Assembly: GCA_958295845.1 (NCBI GenBank)
Contig: OY282376.1
Location: 2,369,022-2,433,021 of the forward strand
Length of the DNA stretch: 64,000 bases
From: Caldilineaceae bacterium
GTDB taxonomy: Bacteria; Chloroflexota; Anaerolineae; Caldilineales; Caldilineaceae
Direction of reading: 5' to 3'
The notes under the pieces are model-generated. The model had not been told where the DNA came from, did no database searches, and saw nothing but the letters and a program-made list of their open reading frames with translations. The position numbers and the translations under genes were made by a program. Below, piece by piece: positions 56,895 to 64,000 of this stretch. Positions within the stretch are counted from its first letter, which is position 1, and each line of letters begins with the position of its first letter.

Positions 56895-57755
56895 CTACCC
56901 TTTTACACCTGTAAACACGACCCCTTGAATAAAGTAACGCTGCCCAAAGTAGAAAACGAGCAGCACCGGTAACATGCTGACGGTGGCGGCTGCCATCATC
57001 AGCTCCCAATCAGTTGTATACTGGTCCTGGAAAAGGCGAAGACCCAGGGCCAGGGTGTACTTCTTTTGGTCGAACAAATAGATCAACGGCACGAGAAAAC
57101 TCTGCCAGCGATTCTGCACGATGAAAATGACGACCGTCATCAGTGCTGCCTTTGAAAGCGGGATAATAATGCGCCAGTACACCCCGAAACGGTTGCAGCC
57201 GTCTATGATAGCTGCGTCGTCCAGCTCCGGCGAGATGGTCATGAAATACTGCCGCAACAGAAAGATATTGAAAGCGCTGCCGCCGAAAAAGGCCGGGACC
57301 ACCAACGGAAGGTAAGTATCCAGCCACTGAAGGGAGCGAAACAGAATGAACTGCGGGATCATGATCACCTGAAATGGCAACATCAACGTGGTCAAAACAA
57401 GAACAAACATAAAGTTTCGACCGCGCCACCGCAGCCTGGCAAAGGCAAACGCCGCTAAAGAGCCGGAAAACGTCGCCCCTACGACTGCCAGGAACGTTAT
57501 CTGGGCTGTATTGAGAATATAGCGCCAGAAGGGCAATATCGTCATCGAATCAGGGTAGTTGGCCCACACCACCGGATCAGGGATCCAGACGGTTGGAATC
57601 TTAAACACCGATGCCGGAGTCTTCAATGACGTCGAAACCATCCACAAGAACGGCATGATGACGATCACCATGCCCACCGCCAGAACCAGATAAATGAATG
57701 TCAACCTGACGACCCGTGACCGGCTCTGGCTTTCACTGATTGAGCGTATAGCCAT
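56895..57755 (-). CDS. Sugar ABC transporter permease, MalG/LacG type
   Basis: 286-aa permease with about six membrane segments. MPFLWMVSTSLKTPASVFKIP near the N-terminus, the binding-protein-dependent inner-membrane signature EAA loop ELDDAAIIDGCNRFGVYWRIIIPLSKAAL, and the end FYFGQRYFIQGVVFTGVKG typical of MalG-like C-termini. It forms the channel with the MalF-type permease encoded 3 nt upstream. The binding protein gene begins about 60 nt downstream. Substrate unknown; neighbouring sulfatase hints at complex carbohydrates. Confidence 0.92.
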   Translation of the reverse strand: MAIRSISESQSRSRVVRLTFIYLVLAVGMVIVIMPFLWMVSTSLKTPASVFKIPTVWIPDPVVWANYPDSMTILPFWRYILNTAQITFLAVVGATFSGSLAAFAFARLRWRGRNFMFVLVLTTLMLPFQVIMIPQFILFRSLQWLDTYLPLVVPAFFGGSAFNIFLLRQYFMTISPELDDAAIIDGCNRFGVYWRIIIPLSKAALMTVVIFIVQNRWQSFLVPLIYLFDQKKYTLALGLRLFQDQYTTDWELMMAAATVSMLPVLLVFYFGQRYFIQGVVFTGVKG

Positions 57756-57758
57756 TTG

Positions 57759-58706
57759 TCAGTCTTCCCTGACTTCGCCTTCGTAATAAACCCAAACCGC
57801 CGAGGAACGAATGATCAATAGGGTCAGCACCATGATATATACAAATAGCACCCAGGCCAACGCAGAAGCATAGCCCATCTGGAAAAACTCGAAGCCTTGC
57901 CTGAACAGATATAGCATGACAAACAGGCTGGCGTTTCCAGGGCCGCCCTGCGTCATGATAAATGGGCCAGCAAACTCCTGCAGCGCGTCTATCATGCCGA
58001 TGACAAACTGAAAGAAGAGCACGGGAGAGATCATCGGCAGTGTAATTCTCCAGAACTTCACCCAGTCGCCGGCGCCGTCGACTTCGGCCGCCTCGTAGAG
58101 CTCGTTGGGAACGCCCTGAAGACCGGCAAGGTAGATAATTATCCCTGCCCCGACGCTCCAAAGACTCATTAACACGAATGAGGCCAGCACCGTGCTCGTG
58201 TCGGTCAGCCAGTAAGGCCCTTCAATTCCGATCAAACTGAGCGTCCGGTTCAGCAACCCGAAATCGCCGTTCAGAATGAGAAGCCAGACCATCGCCACCG
58301 CCACACCGCTGACCGTCGCCGGCAGGTAATAGACCGTGCGAATGAAGGCCAGCCCCCGAACGCGGGCGTTCAAAAGAAGGGCCACCAATACGCCCAGAGC
58401 GATGCGCAGCGGGACCGATGTTACCGAGAATATAGTCGTTACTTTGAAGGCTTGAAGGACGAGGGGATCGCCGGAAATCATCTCGGCGTAGTTCGACAGG
58501 CCAATGAACCTCGGCGGCGTGAACATGCGCCACTCGGTCAAGGAAAGCCCCAAAGAAGCCAACATAGGTCCAAGCTGGAAGGCCAAAAAGCCGATGATCC
58601 AGGGCAGGACCAGCAGCCATGCCAGCCGCTCCTCGCCGTTCAGGTAATACCACGGCCGTTGCCTTCGCGTGGCATTCACGGCGATCTGATCTTGAAGAGT
58701 CGCCAT
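57759..58706 (-). CDS. Sugar ABC transporter permease, MalF/LacF type
   Basis: About 315-aa permease with six predicted membrane segments. WLLVLPWIIGFLAFQLGPMLASLGLSL is the first segment and the EAA loop is ELYEAAEVDGAGDWVKFWRITLPMISP. The ATG at 58706 gives MATLQDQIAVNATRRQRPW; upstream in-frame starts are TTG codons without a ribosome-binding site. It is the first gene of the minus-strand sugar importer operon, 3 nt from the MalG-type gene. Confidence 0.9.
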   Translation of the reverse strand: MATLQDQIAVNATRRQRPWYYLNGEERLAWLLVLPWIIGFLAFQLGPMLASLGLSLTEWRMFTPPRFIGLSNYAEMISGDPLVLQAFKVTTIFSVTSVPLRIALGVLVALLLNARVRGLAFIRTVYYLPATVSGVAVAMVWLLILNGDFGLLNRTLSLIGIEGPYWLTDTSTVLASFVLMSLWSVGAGIIIYLAGLQGVPNELYEAAEVDGAGDWVKFWRITLPMISPVLFFQFVIGMIDALQEFAGPFIMTQGGPGNASLFVMLYLFRQGFEFFQMGYASALAWVLFVYIMVLTLLIIRSSAVWVYYEGEVRED

Positions 58707-59110
58707 TCGCCTAACCGATTCAGTTAAAGATTTAAGAGACTCGCCGGAGCACAAGCGTTTGTTCGGCTCCAAGGCGATTCAGGTGGACTTTGCACGCGAA
58801 GATACAATAGCAACAACTTATTGTCAAAAAAGCTTCCTGCCCGGTAGTCAGTCCAATGTCACCGCTCAAAGTCACCGCTCAATCTCTGCCCTGGCGAGCG
58901 ACTCGCCCGCCAGGCCGCGATTCCTGCAATGCGTCCTCCGAGGCGGGATTCTAGTGCTCAGGTCCTCCCTCCTGTCCTATTGCAGCCAGGATTGGGGATG
59001 AACTCTCGAATACCTCCCGCTGCGCCCAAGCCAGGGTCAGTTCCCATTCCTGCCGCAGGCAGCCCATCAGGTGTCACTCACTCCTCACTCCTCTCCACTC
59101 TCTCCTCGCT

Positions 59111-59175
59111 TTTGGGCGTCCGGGCCTTCGGCCCTCCCTTGTGCGGGGGCTGCGCCCCCGCAACGCCCCGCCCTT
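59111..59175. repeat. Double GC-hairpin head of dispersed repeat
   Basis: GGGCGTCCGGGCCTTCGGCC followed by GCGGGGGCTGCGCCCCCGC, each capable of forming a strong hairpin, then CGCCCCGCCCTTG. It starts with the same sequence as the copy at 11365-11420. It leads directly into the first A unit. Confidence 0.85.
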
Positions 59176-59176
59176 G

Positions 59177-60060
59177 CTAGCCACCGTGTTCATTCTTCCC
59201 CAGCAACGTGTCTAGCCAACAGTGGTTTCCTTCCCCCGCGCTATCTCAGCCCTATCCCCCGCAGTCCCCCGCAGTCCCCCGAAGTTCCCCTGCAGTTCCG
59301 CGCCCCCGCAACGCCCCGCCTTTGCTTGCCACCGTGTTCATTCTTCCCCAGCAACGTGTCTAGCCAACAGTGTTTTCCTTCCCCCGCGCTATCTCAGCCC
59401 TATCCCCCGCAGTCCCCCGCAGTCCCCCGCAGTTCCCCTGCAGTTCCCCCTGCAGTTCCCCCTGCAGTTCCGCGCCCCCGCAACGCCCCGCCCTTGCTAG
59501 CCACCGTGCTTTTTCTTCGCCGGCAACGTGTCTACAGAAAGATGTTTACACCCCCACTTGCCTCGTCAATCCACCGACCAATGACTATCAGTGTTTCACA
59601 AACCCCTGACCCCTGACCCCTGACCCCCGATCCCTGCAGTTCGCCCCGCCCTTGCTAGCCACCGTGTTCATTCTTCCCCAGCAACGTGTCTAGCCAACAG
59701 TGGTTTCCTTCCCCCGCGCTATCTCAGCCCTATCCCCCGCAGTCCCCCGCAGTCCCCCGCAGTCCCCCGCAGTTCCCCTGCAGTTCCGCGCCCCCGCAAC
59801 GCCCCGCCTTTGCTAGCCACCGTGTTCATTCTTCCCCAGCAACGTGTCTAGTCAGCAGTGTCTTTCTTCCCCCGCGCTATCTCAGCCCTATCCCCCGCAG
59901 TCCCCCGCAGTCCCCCGCAGTTCCCCTGCAGTTCCCCCTGCAGTTCCGCGCCCCCGCAACGCCCCGCCCTTGCTAGCCACCGTGCTTTTTCTTCGCCGGC
60001 AACGGGTCTACAGAAAGATGTTTACACCCCCACTTGCCTCCTCAATTCACCGACCACTGA
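59177..60060. repeat. A-A-B / A-A-B tandem block of 150-170-bp repeat units
   Basis: Six units begin with CTAGCCACCGTG (or CTTGCC) at 59177, 59325, 59497, 59655, 59813 and 59973. Type A (1, 2, 4, 5) continues TTCATTCTTCCCCAGCAACG and an internal duplicate CTAGCCAACAGTG; type B (3, 6) continues CTTTTTCTTCGCCGGCAACG, then ACAGAAAGATGTTTACACCC. The A-A-B triplet is duplicated with offsets of about 476-488 nt. Linkers of 9-10-bp CCCCCGCAGT units vary in copy number, explaining the length differences. Not coding. Confidence 0.92.
59604..59640. repeat. CCCCTGA heptamer tract
   Basis: About four CCCCTGA-type 7-bp units between the two A-A-B blocks. A related tract follows near 60078-60100 (CCCCTGC/CCCCTGA). 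Confidence 0.75.
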
Positions 60061-60096
60061 CTTTCAGCCTTTCACTAACCCCTGCCCCCTGCCCCC

Positions 60097-60137
60097 TGAC
60101 CACCGACCACCGACCACTGACCACTGACCACTGACCT
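60097..60137. repeat. ACCGACC/ACTGACC heptamer tract
   Basis: Six 7-bp units, the same motif as in the 175-bp tract at 25.7 kb. They lie between the repeat block and the aminotransferase gene. Confidence 0.85.
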
Positions 60138-60221
60138 CTCAGCATTGCCAGTTGAACGCCTTTCGAGTAGAATTTCCGCGTCTCGGCAGAACGTCAAAGT
60201 ATACGAATTGCGAGGAACGCC

Positions 60222-61394
60222 TTGTACCCAGCCACACGCACAACAAACTTTAACCAGTCGATGATCCGCGAGATGACCCGGCTGGCCATGCAGCACGAAG
60301 CCATCAATCTGAGCCAGGGCTTCCCCGACTTCGACCCACCAGAGGCAATTGTCAACGCAGCTGTAGAGGCAATTCGCGGCACGGCCAATCAATACACGGT
60401 CACGTGGGGCTATCCGCCCCTGCGCCAGGCCCTGGCTGAACAGTACTCAACTCAGCTGGGCTGGAACGTAGATCCCGATGTACACATCTGTGTCGTCTGC
60501 GGTGTCACCGAAGGCATAACTGTTGCATTGCTGGCTTTGCTGAATCCCGGCGACGAACTGATCATTTTGGAGCCTGGGCACGAGACCTTCCGCCCTTCGG
60601 CGCTACTGGCCGACGCCAAAGCCGTTCAGGTCGTCCTGGATGCCCCCGGATATCGTGTCGACGCCGACCGGCTGGAGGCGGCAGTCACCGACCGGACGCG
60701 AGCCCTGCTCCTGAATACACCTCACAATCCGACCGGCCGGGTCTTCGACAGCGATGAGATTCAGATGATCATCGAATTTACCAACAGGCACAATCTCATT
60801 CTGATAACTGACGAAATCTATGATCGCATTCTCTACGACGGCCGCGAGCACGTTTCGCCGGGCAGCCTCGATGGCCTCGTTGACCGCACGGTAACCATAG
60901 GCGGACTGGGAAAAAGCTTTGCGGTTACAGGCTGGCGCTTGGGCTATGTGATCGCCCGCGAACCACTCGCCTCAGCCATCCGCTCCGTGCACGACTACGC
61001 CACCATCTGCGCGCCCACGCCTCTGCAGGCGGCAGCCGCCGTTGCCTTAAACCAGCCAACCGCCTACTGGCAGCAGATGCGGGAGGATTACCGTGAACGC
61101 CGCGAAGTAATGTTGGAGATGCTGCGAACTGCCGGATTTCGCGCAGTCCGACCCCAGGGCTCCTACTACACCATGGCGAATTACACGGCCATCGACGCGC
61201 CCCAGGCCGAGTGGGACTCGCACCGCTTTGCCCGCTGGCTGACGACCGAGGTCGGTGTGGCTTCAGTGGCCGGTATCAACTTTTACACGAAGGACAGAGA
61301 AAAATACGGCGAGGGGATCGTGCGCTTCGCCTTTGCCAAGCGGATAGAAACTCTGCATGAAGCGGGAAGGCGACTGGCCGCCATCGCAAATTAA
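60222..61394 (+). CDS. Class I/II aminotransferase
   Basis: 390-aa fold type I PLP enzyme. INLSQGFPDFDPPEAIV, NQYTVTWGYPPLRQAL, NTPHNPTGRVFDSDE, LITDEIYDRILYDG, PLP Lys in GGLGKSFAVTGWRLGYV and the terminal Arg in IVRFAFAKR are present. Similar to methionine/kynurenine/aspartate-type aminotransferases. The TTG start at 60222 is preceded by GCGAGGAACGCC and the family-typical N-terminus RTTNFNQSMIREM; an ATG at 60261 would truncate it. It stands alone on the plus strand next to the repeat field. It is a different subgroup from the enzyme at 51417. Confidence 0.9.
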   Translation: MYPATRTTNFNQSMIREMTRLAMQHEAINLSQGFPDFDPPEAIVNAAVEAIRGTANQYTVTWGYPPLRQALAEQYSTQLGWNVDPDVHICVVCGVTEGITVALLALLNPGDELIILEPGHETFRPSALLADAKAVQVVLDAPGYRVDADRLEAAVTDRTRALLLNTPHNPTGRVFDSDEIQMIIEFTNRHNLILITDEIYDRILYDGREHVSPGSLDGLVDRTVTIGGLGKSFAVTGWRLGYVIAREPLASAIRSVHDYATICAPTPLQAAAAVALNQPTAYWQQMREDYRERREVMLEMLRTAGFRAVRPQGSYYTMANYTAIDAPQAEWDSHRFARWLTTEVGVASVAGINFYTKDREKYGEGIVRFAFAKRIETLHEAGRRLAAIAN

Positions 61395-61448
61395 CTGGCC
61401 ACTATCTTTTTGCTATCCCGCTCCCCACTCAGTTGGCTATGCTCCCCT

Positions 61449-63752
61449 CTAGTTCAACTTGAGCCTTGCGAGTAGCAGCTCGGGCTCCCAGGTGCCGTCC
61501 TGTACAACCGTCTCCAAGGTCTCGGCGTCGTACAAAACCAGACGCAACTCATATTCGCCGGCAGGGAGTTCCGGCGGCAATGACAAGGGAACGAGCGAGT
61601 CGATTGTGGTGTGGGACCACGCAGCCGCGCCTTGACCAACACCTTGACCATCAACTTGTCTCCACAAGTTCGTATCCTCCTGAAAGACCCAGGTTCCCTC
61701 CGATCCCGCAGCATGAAGTCGAAGCGAAGTCGCGTAGGCAGTTTCTGAACTAACGACATCCTGCCACTGCAGAGCAACCCAAATGGAACGGTTCTCCTCG
61801 ATTTCAATCAGCGCCGTCGTCGAAAACTGGACCTCCTCCACGCCCACCGCCGCCCCGACTAACGAGATTCCGCTATCGTAATTTACGGACAACGACTCCA
61901 GCTGTGCGTAATGTGTCCAGACGACACGGCTCCCGATTCTGGGCCCTCCTCCTGCCACCGGCAGAAGTCCTTCGCTCTCCAGAGCGGTGGATGACGGGTC
62001 GACGAAGCCAACGTACAGCCTGGCAACTTTTGGCGAAGGGCGCTCGAGCGGAATCAGGTAGGTGTCCTCGTAAATGACATCAGGTTGCCACAATGTGAGT
62101 GGCCGAACACCCCATCCCGGTTGCGTTGTTACGTTTCCTATCTGTCTGTCATTGGCATCCAGTAGGTGAAGAAACAGTTCGTGGTCCTGGTCCTGTACCT
62201 GGGAGGCGCGGAAGTAAAGTGTCACCGGCACCGAATCGCCTGAAAAAGAGTCTGGGTCCGGCGAACGGGCAGCAACCAGCTCGATACCGTCTCCATATAC
62301 TTTCCCAATGGGTATCGCGTCCCCCGGCACTTCGGACACGACGTCGGCCATCGTGTCCAACCCGTACGAATCTGGCAGCAAAACATCCAGGGCATAAATG
62401 GAGCAGCTCCAGAGTCCGATCGGGACAACCGTCCCAAGCGTAATGCGCACGATACGCGGAAGAAACCCGGCCCAATAGCGAAGACCGCCCACCGCGACGA
62501 CTGCCAGTGCGCTCACCGCCGGGAACAGTAACCTGCCCTGAGAGCCCTGTGCGACCGAAATCCAATACGCCATCAGCGCGAGAGAAATCAATACCCAGAC
62601 CCAGGAGATACTGAAAGCGTTTACAACATGCTCTTCCTCCGCGCTTGACCCGCGGGGGGCCTTCCGAGATCGTATCCAGGCGATGACGGCGCCCGATAGG
62701 GCCAAAGCGGTCAGCAACTCAAAGAGAGTGTATGTCCATGATGGAAGAAGAATGCTGAACCATCCGAATATGCCCCAAAAGGACATCTGCAGGCCGCGCA
62801 GTTCTCCGTAAAGTCCCGCTAGCGTCAGTGGTTCCACCCGCTGGCCGGTTACGCTGAGCAGATTGCTGGTACCGAACGGGTCGCCGTAAAGGAGGATGTT
62901 GCGAGCGTACCACCACCCTGCCGCAACCAGGACTACACCCCCGACCCATATCGCGCCTTGAAGCGGAGTTACCCAATTCTTATGCCTTCTGGCATACCAA
63001 ACAAAAGTCAAGGCTGCCAGCGGAAGCAACCCCAGCCCCTGTAGCTTACTCAACGCGCCCAGACCCAGCAGCAGGCCCAGGCCCACCCATTCCCACCATC
63101 GGATCCCCTTGCCCGCAGAGCGGCCGCCCAGCGCGGCCAAACAGACCAGCGAGGCCGCGCTCACGGCTGTGATCATATTGTCGTTGGAAAGGCTCGCGCT
63201 AATGAATGTAAACTGCGGGATCGTAGCCACCAGGCCGGTCGCCAGCAGGCGCGACCATCTGTCAGCCGGAAAGGCGAAACGAGCGAGTAGGTATGTAAAA
63301 AAAACGGTGAGAGTGCCGAGAACCAGCGAAACCCAGCGGCCAACGTGCAGCGCAAGATTTAGTCCGGTGAGAGGCCTGCTTTGGGCACTGAAGAGCATGA
63401 CGTTCTTGTTGCCCTGCTGATGCGGGTCGCCGAGATTGGCCCTTGGATTCTGAACCGCGAAACCATCGAGGTCGGCCTGATCGATGCCGGCCGTCGCCAG
63501 CGCGACCAAACCGTAATACAGGGGAGGCTGACTTCCTTCCTGCTCCCAAGGTCCGGTCTTTTCAGGCCCCTGCACCGGCAGGCCGCCGCCTGCAGCCAAA
63601 TGGCGGGCGAAGGCGTAGTGATAGATCTCGTCAGGAGTCTCGAAAGGGGGAACGACTAGGCTATACCCGATTCCCGTCAGGAAAAACGCAGTAAGCAAGA
63701 GGCCGACCAGTACTTTTTCCAGATCCGGTATTCTAAGAAACCTAGAGTTCAC
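61449..63752 (-). CDS. GT-C-like (GT39/DUF2142-type) membrane glycosyltransferase-like protein
   Basis: 767 aa. The N-terminal 480 residues are a polytopic membrane domain of about 12 helices with VPPFETPDEIYHYAFARHL in the first extracellular loop, an acidic-plus-His motif typical of lipid-sugar-dependent GT-C enzymes, and later NVGLG-like loops with LLQGLGLLPLAALTF. The C-terminal 290 residues form a soluble extracytoplasmic beta-rich region (RASQVQDQDHELFLHLLD, YGDGIELVAARSP). It probably transfers a sugar from a polyprenyl-phosphate carrier on the outer face. The UbiA-type gene at 31 kb could make such a carrier, but linkage is not shown. Start ATG at 63752. Confidence 0.78.
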   Translation of the reverse strand: MNSRFLRIPDLEKVLVGLLLTAFFLTGIGYSLVVPPFETPDEIYHYAFARHLAAGGGLPVQGPEKTGPWEQEGSQPPLYYGLVALATAGIDQADLDGFAVQNPRANLGDPHQQGNKNVMLFSAQSRPLTGLNLALHVGRWVSLVLGTLTVFFTYLLARFAFPADRWSRLLATGLVATIPQFTFISASLSNDNMITAVSAASLVCLAALGGRSAGKGIRWWEWVGLGLLLGLGALSKLQGLGLLPLAALTFVWYARRHKNWVTPLQGAIWVGGVVLVAAGWWYARNILLYGDPFGTSNLLSVTGQRVEPLTLAGLYGELRGLQMSFWGIFGWFSILLPSWTYTLFELLTALALSGAVIAWIRSRKAPRGSSAEEEHVVNAFSISWVWVLISLALMAYWISVAQGSQGRLLFPAVSALAVVAVGGLRYWAGFLPRIVRITLGTVVPIGLWSCSIYALDVLLPDSYGLDTMADVVSEVPGDAIPIGKVYGDGIELVAARSPDPDSFSGDSVPVTLYFRASQVQDQDHELFLHLLDANDRQIGNVTTQPGWGVRPLTLWQPDVIYEDTYLIPLERPSPKVARLYVGFVDPSSTALESEGLLPVAGGGPRIGSRVVWTHYAQLESLSVNYDSGISLVGAAVGVEEVQFSTTALIEIEENRSIWVALQWQDVVSSETAYATSLRLHAAGSEGTWVFQEDTNLWRQVDGQGVGQGAAAWSHTTIDSLVPLSLPPELPAGEYELRLVLYDAETLETVVQDGTWEPELLLARLKLN

Positions 63753-64000
63753 GAAGGACCACTTCTCCCGTAACGCCGGCAGCCGTAGCTGGCGTGGTTA
63801 AGCTGAACTGTCTTAGGGTAAGGAAAAACTCGCACGGAAAAAGTAGCAAGTTTCCAGTTAAGTTGGCGGAAACGCCACCTTCTAGAGACAATTGTACCGG
63901 CTTTTTGCGATATAGCGTGCCGCGATGACCAGGCAGTCCGAAAACGGTAAAGCCTGTCATCTTCCGCAAACATCGCAATCTGAAACGTGAAAGTAAACGA
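63753..64000. other. Window end, no gene seen
   Basis: About 250 nt upstream of the GT-C-like gene. Short minus-strand frames (to about 63978) have no recognised domain or ribosome-binding site. It may hold the promoter of the GT-C-like gene. Confidence 0.4.

Larger units (their letters stand above)
58707..60221. other. Repeat-rich gene-free region
   Basis: 1.5 kb without a credible gene. Its first 380 nt (58707-59090) should contain the sugar importer promoter. From 59111 to 60136 it is almost wholly repetitive: a two-hairpin element, six alternate repeat units, CCCCGCAGT tracts and two short heptamer tracts. Open frames here are repeat-derived and not supported. Confidence 0.85.

Noticed and set aside
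59071..60134. Pro/Ser-rich open frames of about 80-180 codons
   Set aside because: They run through the A/B repeat units in several frames at once and encode only repeat-derived low-complexity sequence.
63742..63978. Short minus-strand frames at the window end
   Set aside because: They overlap the start of the GT-C-like gene and show no domain or initiation signal.

Overview
The window is GC-rich, gene-dense chromosomal DNA, most likely from a member of the Chloroflexota, probably Anaerolineae close to Caldilineaceae. This is an inference from protein style: lipoproteins with a lipobox followed by long Glu/Ala/Pro-rich linkers, a Tat-lipoprotein sugar-binding protein, many PhyH-type oxygenases, sulfatase and ABC genes, an isoleucine T-box leader, and IDI-2 beside polyprenyl synthase. 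No rRNA, tRNA, CRISPR, integrase, transposase or phage gene was seen.

Layout. 0-1.7 kb: 3' part of a fused type 2 isopentenyl-diphosphate isomerase/polyprenyl synthase. 1.8-9.6 kb (minus strand): a two-subunit pyruvate:ferredoxin oxidoreductase followed by E1alpha, E1beta and E2 of a pyruvate dehydrogenase-type complex. 10-12 kb: two paralogous small membrane proteins and a repeat field. 12-25.5 kb: accessory metabolism, with a VOC protein, two PhyH-like oxygenases, an aldo/keto reductase, a hydrolase, two methyltransferases, a MOSC protein, a glycosyltransferase, two D-2-hydroxyacid dehydrogenases, a di-heme peroxidase with a Met-rich lipoprotein, and an enolase-superfamily enzyme. 25.7 kb: 25 tandem heptamers. 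26-31 kb: lon next to a PHP/AlbA_2-like fusion protein. 31-35 kb: a UbiA-type prenyl-phosphate phosphoribosyltransferase and two CNNM/CorC-type membrane proteins. 35.3-39.7 kb: a promoter, an isoleucine T-box, an AlaX-type editing protein and ileS. 39.9-44.2 kb: gcvH, an orphan sugar-binding lipoprotein, SDR-MaoC-SDR, and a truncated SDR behind a 16-bp tandem repeat. 44.3-53.8 kb: two tandem branched-chain-type binding proteins, livHMGF, an aminotransferase and a 3-hydroxyacyl-CoA dehydrogenase-like gene. 53.9-58.7 kb (minus strand): a sulfatase and a sugar ABC importer (binding protein and two permeases, no ATPase). 58.8-60.2 kb: a large repeat field. 60.2-63.8 kb: an aminotransferase and a large GT-C-like membrane protein.

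How the genes work together. The overall picture is heterotrophic import of amino acids and sugars, acid and acyl-CoA oxidation, and pyruvate entry into acetyl-CoA by both NAD-linked (PDH) and ferredoxin-linked (PFOR) routes. ileS and the AlaX gene appear to share one tRNA-Ile-sensing leader.

Most distinctive points: the Lon-adjacent PHP/AlbA_2/novel C-terminal-domain protein; the Ile T-box over an AlaX gene plus ileS; the IDI-2/prenyl synthase fusion; two PhyH proteins with HxG where HxD/E is expected; the 149-nt overlap of a hydrolase with a methyltransferase across a 12-bp repeat; and a repeat family in a duplicated A-A-B arrangement at 59.2-60.1 kb with another copy 48 kb away. No complete, clearly new defence or mobile system was recognised.
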